In this document: piece by piece, positions 6,589 through 7,978 of the stretch
How the letters are laid out: each line of letters starts with the position of its first letter
Numbering within the stretch: position 1 is the first letter of the stretch
NCBI GenBank assembly: GCA_004524515.1
Contig: SDNV01000119.1
Coordinates: forward strand, 1 to 7,978
Length of the DNA stretch: 7,978 nt
Direction of reading: 5' to 3'
Origin: Promethearchaeota archaeon
Lineage (GTDB): Archaea > Asgardarchaeota > Lokiarchaeia > Sigynarchaeales > SOKP01
Notes under the pieces: generated by a model
Database searches by the model: none
Told to the model about the DNA's origin: nothing
The model's input: the letters and a program-made list of their open reading frames with translations, nothing else
Made by a program: the position numbers and the translations under genes

Positions 6589-7737
6589 TTGAATTTTGAA
6601 TTAACTCAAAGACAACAATTAGTCAGAAGGAGCGTTAGGAAATTTGCTGAAGATGTGTTAGCTCCAGTGGCCCCAATCTTCGATAAAGAAGCGAAATTTA
6701 GCGGAGATATTATAAAAGAACTATCGAAAATAAATGCATGGGGTATTCAACTCCCGGAAAAATACGGTGGAGCTGAATTAGACTCAATAAGTTACGCCAT
6801 AACTATAGAAGAAATATCGCGAATTTGTGCTTCTACCGGATTAATGGTAACAGTTCATAATTCTGTTGGTGCATTTCCCATATATAAATGGGGTACTGAG
6901 GAACAAAAAGAGCGATATTTATATGACATTGCTACAGGCAAAAAAATCTCCGGCTTTTCTTGGACAGAACCAAATGCTGGTTCGGATGCACAAGGGATTG
7001 AGTGTATGATGATTCAAGATGGAAATGATTTTATTTTAAATGGTTCAAAAATATTTGTAACGAATGGGGCTTTAGGTTCAGTGTTATTAATTGGGACTAG
7101 GTATAAGCTTAAAGACGGTCAAAAAGGAATTGCTACGGTTATCCTTGAAAAGGATATGGAGGGATATGAAATTGGCCAACCTGAGGAAAAAATGGGAATG
7201 CGAGGGAATATTACTACCAGTTTATATTTCCATAATATTAGAATACCAAAGGAAAATGTATTAGGCTCATTAGGGGACGGATTTAGAATTGCAATGAAGA
7301 CATTAGATGTTGGAAGAATAGGTATCGCAGCTCAAGCGTTAGGAATCGCGCAAGCTGCTTATGAACATTCTATTGAATATTCTAAAGGAAGGATTCAATT
7401 TAAAAAACCGATTTCAACATTCCAAGGAATTTCCTTTAAATTAGCTGAAATGGCGACTAAAATTGATGCGGCTAGATTATTAATATATCGAGCGGCATAT
7501 ATTAAAGATAAAAAACAGAGATTCTCAAAAGAATCTGCGATGTGTAAATACTATGCAGGTAAAATAGCTAGAGAAGTCACCCAAGAAGCCATTCAAATTC
7601 ATGGGGGATATGGCTATATGAAAGATTTACCTCTTGAAAGATATCATAGAGATGCGGCTGTAACCACAATCTATGAAGGAACCAATGAAATAATGAAATT
7701 AATCATTGCTCAACAAATCTTAAGAGGTAATCTCTGA
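6589..7737 (+). CDS. Acyl-CoA dehydrogenase
   Basis: A 382-residue FAD enzyme, full length for the family, that oxidises an acyl-CoA thioester to the trans-2-enoyl-CoA and passes electrons to Etf; with a low-potential donor the same fold can run as an enoyl-CoA reductase. Signature 1 is GFSWTEPNAGSD (122-133), contacting flavin and substrate. GRIQFKKPISTFQ carries the family's conserved Arg and Gln. Signature 2 runs from Gln336 (QIHGGYGYMKD) to Asp355. The catalytic base is Glu363 in YEGTNEI, at the position used by short- and medium-chain enzymes rather than the isovaleryl-CoA dehydrogenase position. Chain-length preference cannot be read. The start must be TTG 6589: an in-frame TAG lies at 6577-6579, the next Met is residue 86, and MNFELTQRQQ is the standard family beginning. 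First gene of an operon with etfB. Confidence 0.95.
   Translation: MNFELTQRQQLVRRSVRKFAEDVLAPVAPIFDKEAKFSGDIIKELSKINAWGIQLPEKYGGAELDSISYAITIEEISRICASTGLMVTVHNSVGAFPIYKWGTEEQKERYLYDIATGKKISGFSWTEPNAGSDAQGIECMMIQDGNDFILNGSKIFVTNGALGSVLLIGTRYKLKDGQKGIATVILEKDMEGYEIGQPEEKMGMRGNITTSLYFHNIRIPKENVLGSLGDGFRIAMKTLDVGRIGIAAQALGIAQAAYEHSIEYSKGRIQFKKPISTFQGISFKLAEMATKIDAARLLIYRAAYIKDKKQRFSKESAMCKYYAGKIAREVTQEAIQIHGGYGYMKDLPLERYHRDAAVTTIYEGTNEIMKLIIAQQILRGNL
7724..7728 (+). promoter_or_regulatory. Shine-Dalgarno GAGGT for etfB inside the end of acd
   Basis: GAGGT lies within the last codons of the dehydrogenase gene, ten bases before ATG 7739. With a one-base gap between the genes, this supports translation of etfB by re-initiation or coupling on the same mRNA. 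Confidence 0.6.
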
Positions 7738-7738
7738 T

Positions 7739-7978
7739 ATGCTTAGAATATTTGTACTAATCAAACAAGTACCAGATCTTCATAATCTTGAAATTGATCA
7801 AAAGACTGGAACGTTAATTCGGGAAGGTATTGAGAATGTTATTAATCCGGATGATTTATATAGCTTAGAACTCGGATTAAGCTTAAAAGAACAATATGGG
7901 GGTGAAATTACCGCAATGACAATGGGACCCCCTCAGGCAGAATTTGCCTTGCGTGAATGCTTAGCGATGGGGGTTGAT
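7739..7978 (+). CDS. etfB: Electron transfer flavoprotein beta subunit, N-terminal 80 residues (3'-truncated)
   Basis: Eighty residues are visible before the right edge cuts the gene; the full family protein is about 250-270. It starts MLRIFVLIKQVPD, followed by TGTLIREG, INPDDLYSLELGL and TAMTMGPPQAEFALRECLAM, all diagnostic of EtfB/FixA. EtfB binds a nucleotide (AMP, or FAD in bifurcating types) and, with EtfA, carries electrons from acyl-CoA dehydrogenases. The INPDD and MGPPQA forms match the clostridial-type group, which includes bifurcating enzymes, while mitochondrial-type EtfB has MNPFCE at the first site. The residues that decide bifurcation lie past the window edge. One base separates it from the dehydrogenase stop codon, and etfA is the expected next gene. 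Confidence 0.93.
   Translation, partial: MLRIFVLIKQVPDLHNLEIDQKTGTLIREGIENVINPDDLYSLELGLSLKEQYGGEITAMTMGPPQAEFALRECLAMGVD

Noticed and set aside
1..7978. CRISPR array, insertion sequence or attachment site
   Set aside because: No regularly spaced direct repeats, transposase gene or flanking duplications are seen; the spacers are short and the genes look chromosomal.

Overview
This AT-rich window (roughly two-thirds A+T by eye) most likely comes from an archaeon, and a Lokiarchaeia-type (Asgard) genome is my best guess. The evidence is an archaeal-type geranylgeranyl reductase, TATA-like boxes placed so close to start codons that transcripts would be leaderless, U-tract terminators, and a TrmB-like winged-helix protein carrying a very long coiled coil. 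The archaeal call is fairly safe. The Asgard call is inference from the gene mix and style, with no marker gene in view.

Layout. From 1 to 2386 (+) runs a large protein with a TrmB-like winged helix, a coiled coil of about 330 residues, a TrmB/PLD-like sensor domain, a proline-rich linker and a C-terminal helical domain. Its frame is open to the left edge, so its true start lies outside the window. At 2534-3529 (+) is a metallo-beta-lactamase-fold hydrolase with its own promoter and a perfect 14-bp palindrome just before the start codon. At 3669-4871 (+) is a geranylgeranyl-reductase-family flavoprotein. A shared A/T tract at 4856-4867 closes this plus-strand block against a convergent minus-strand operon.

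The minus-strand operon (6365 down to 4906) encodes two different C_GCAxxG_C_C-family putative redox proteins in tandem, followed by a small three-helix membrane protein. Its promoter region (6366-6588) is shared back to back with a plus-strand operon starting at 6589. That operon holds an acyl-CoA dehydrogenase followed after one base by the beginning of electron-transfer flavoprotein beta subunit (etfB), which is cut by the right edge.

How the genes may fit together: acyl-CoA dehydrogenase plus Etf is an acyl-CoA oxidation (or, run in reverse, enoyl-CoA reduction) electron-transfer pair. The visible EtfB N-terminus looks more like the clostridial-type group, which includes electron-bifurcating enzymes, than like the mitochondrial type. 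The divergently transcribed cysteine-rich pair with a membrane partner could be a linked redox module, but that connection rests only on gene order. The geranylgeranyl reductase points to saturation of isoprenoid membrane lipids or related prenyl compounds. The most unusual items are the C_GCAxxG pair with its membrane partner and the giant coiled-coil TrmB-like protein.
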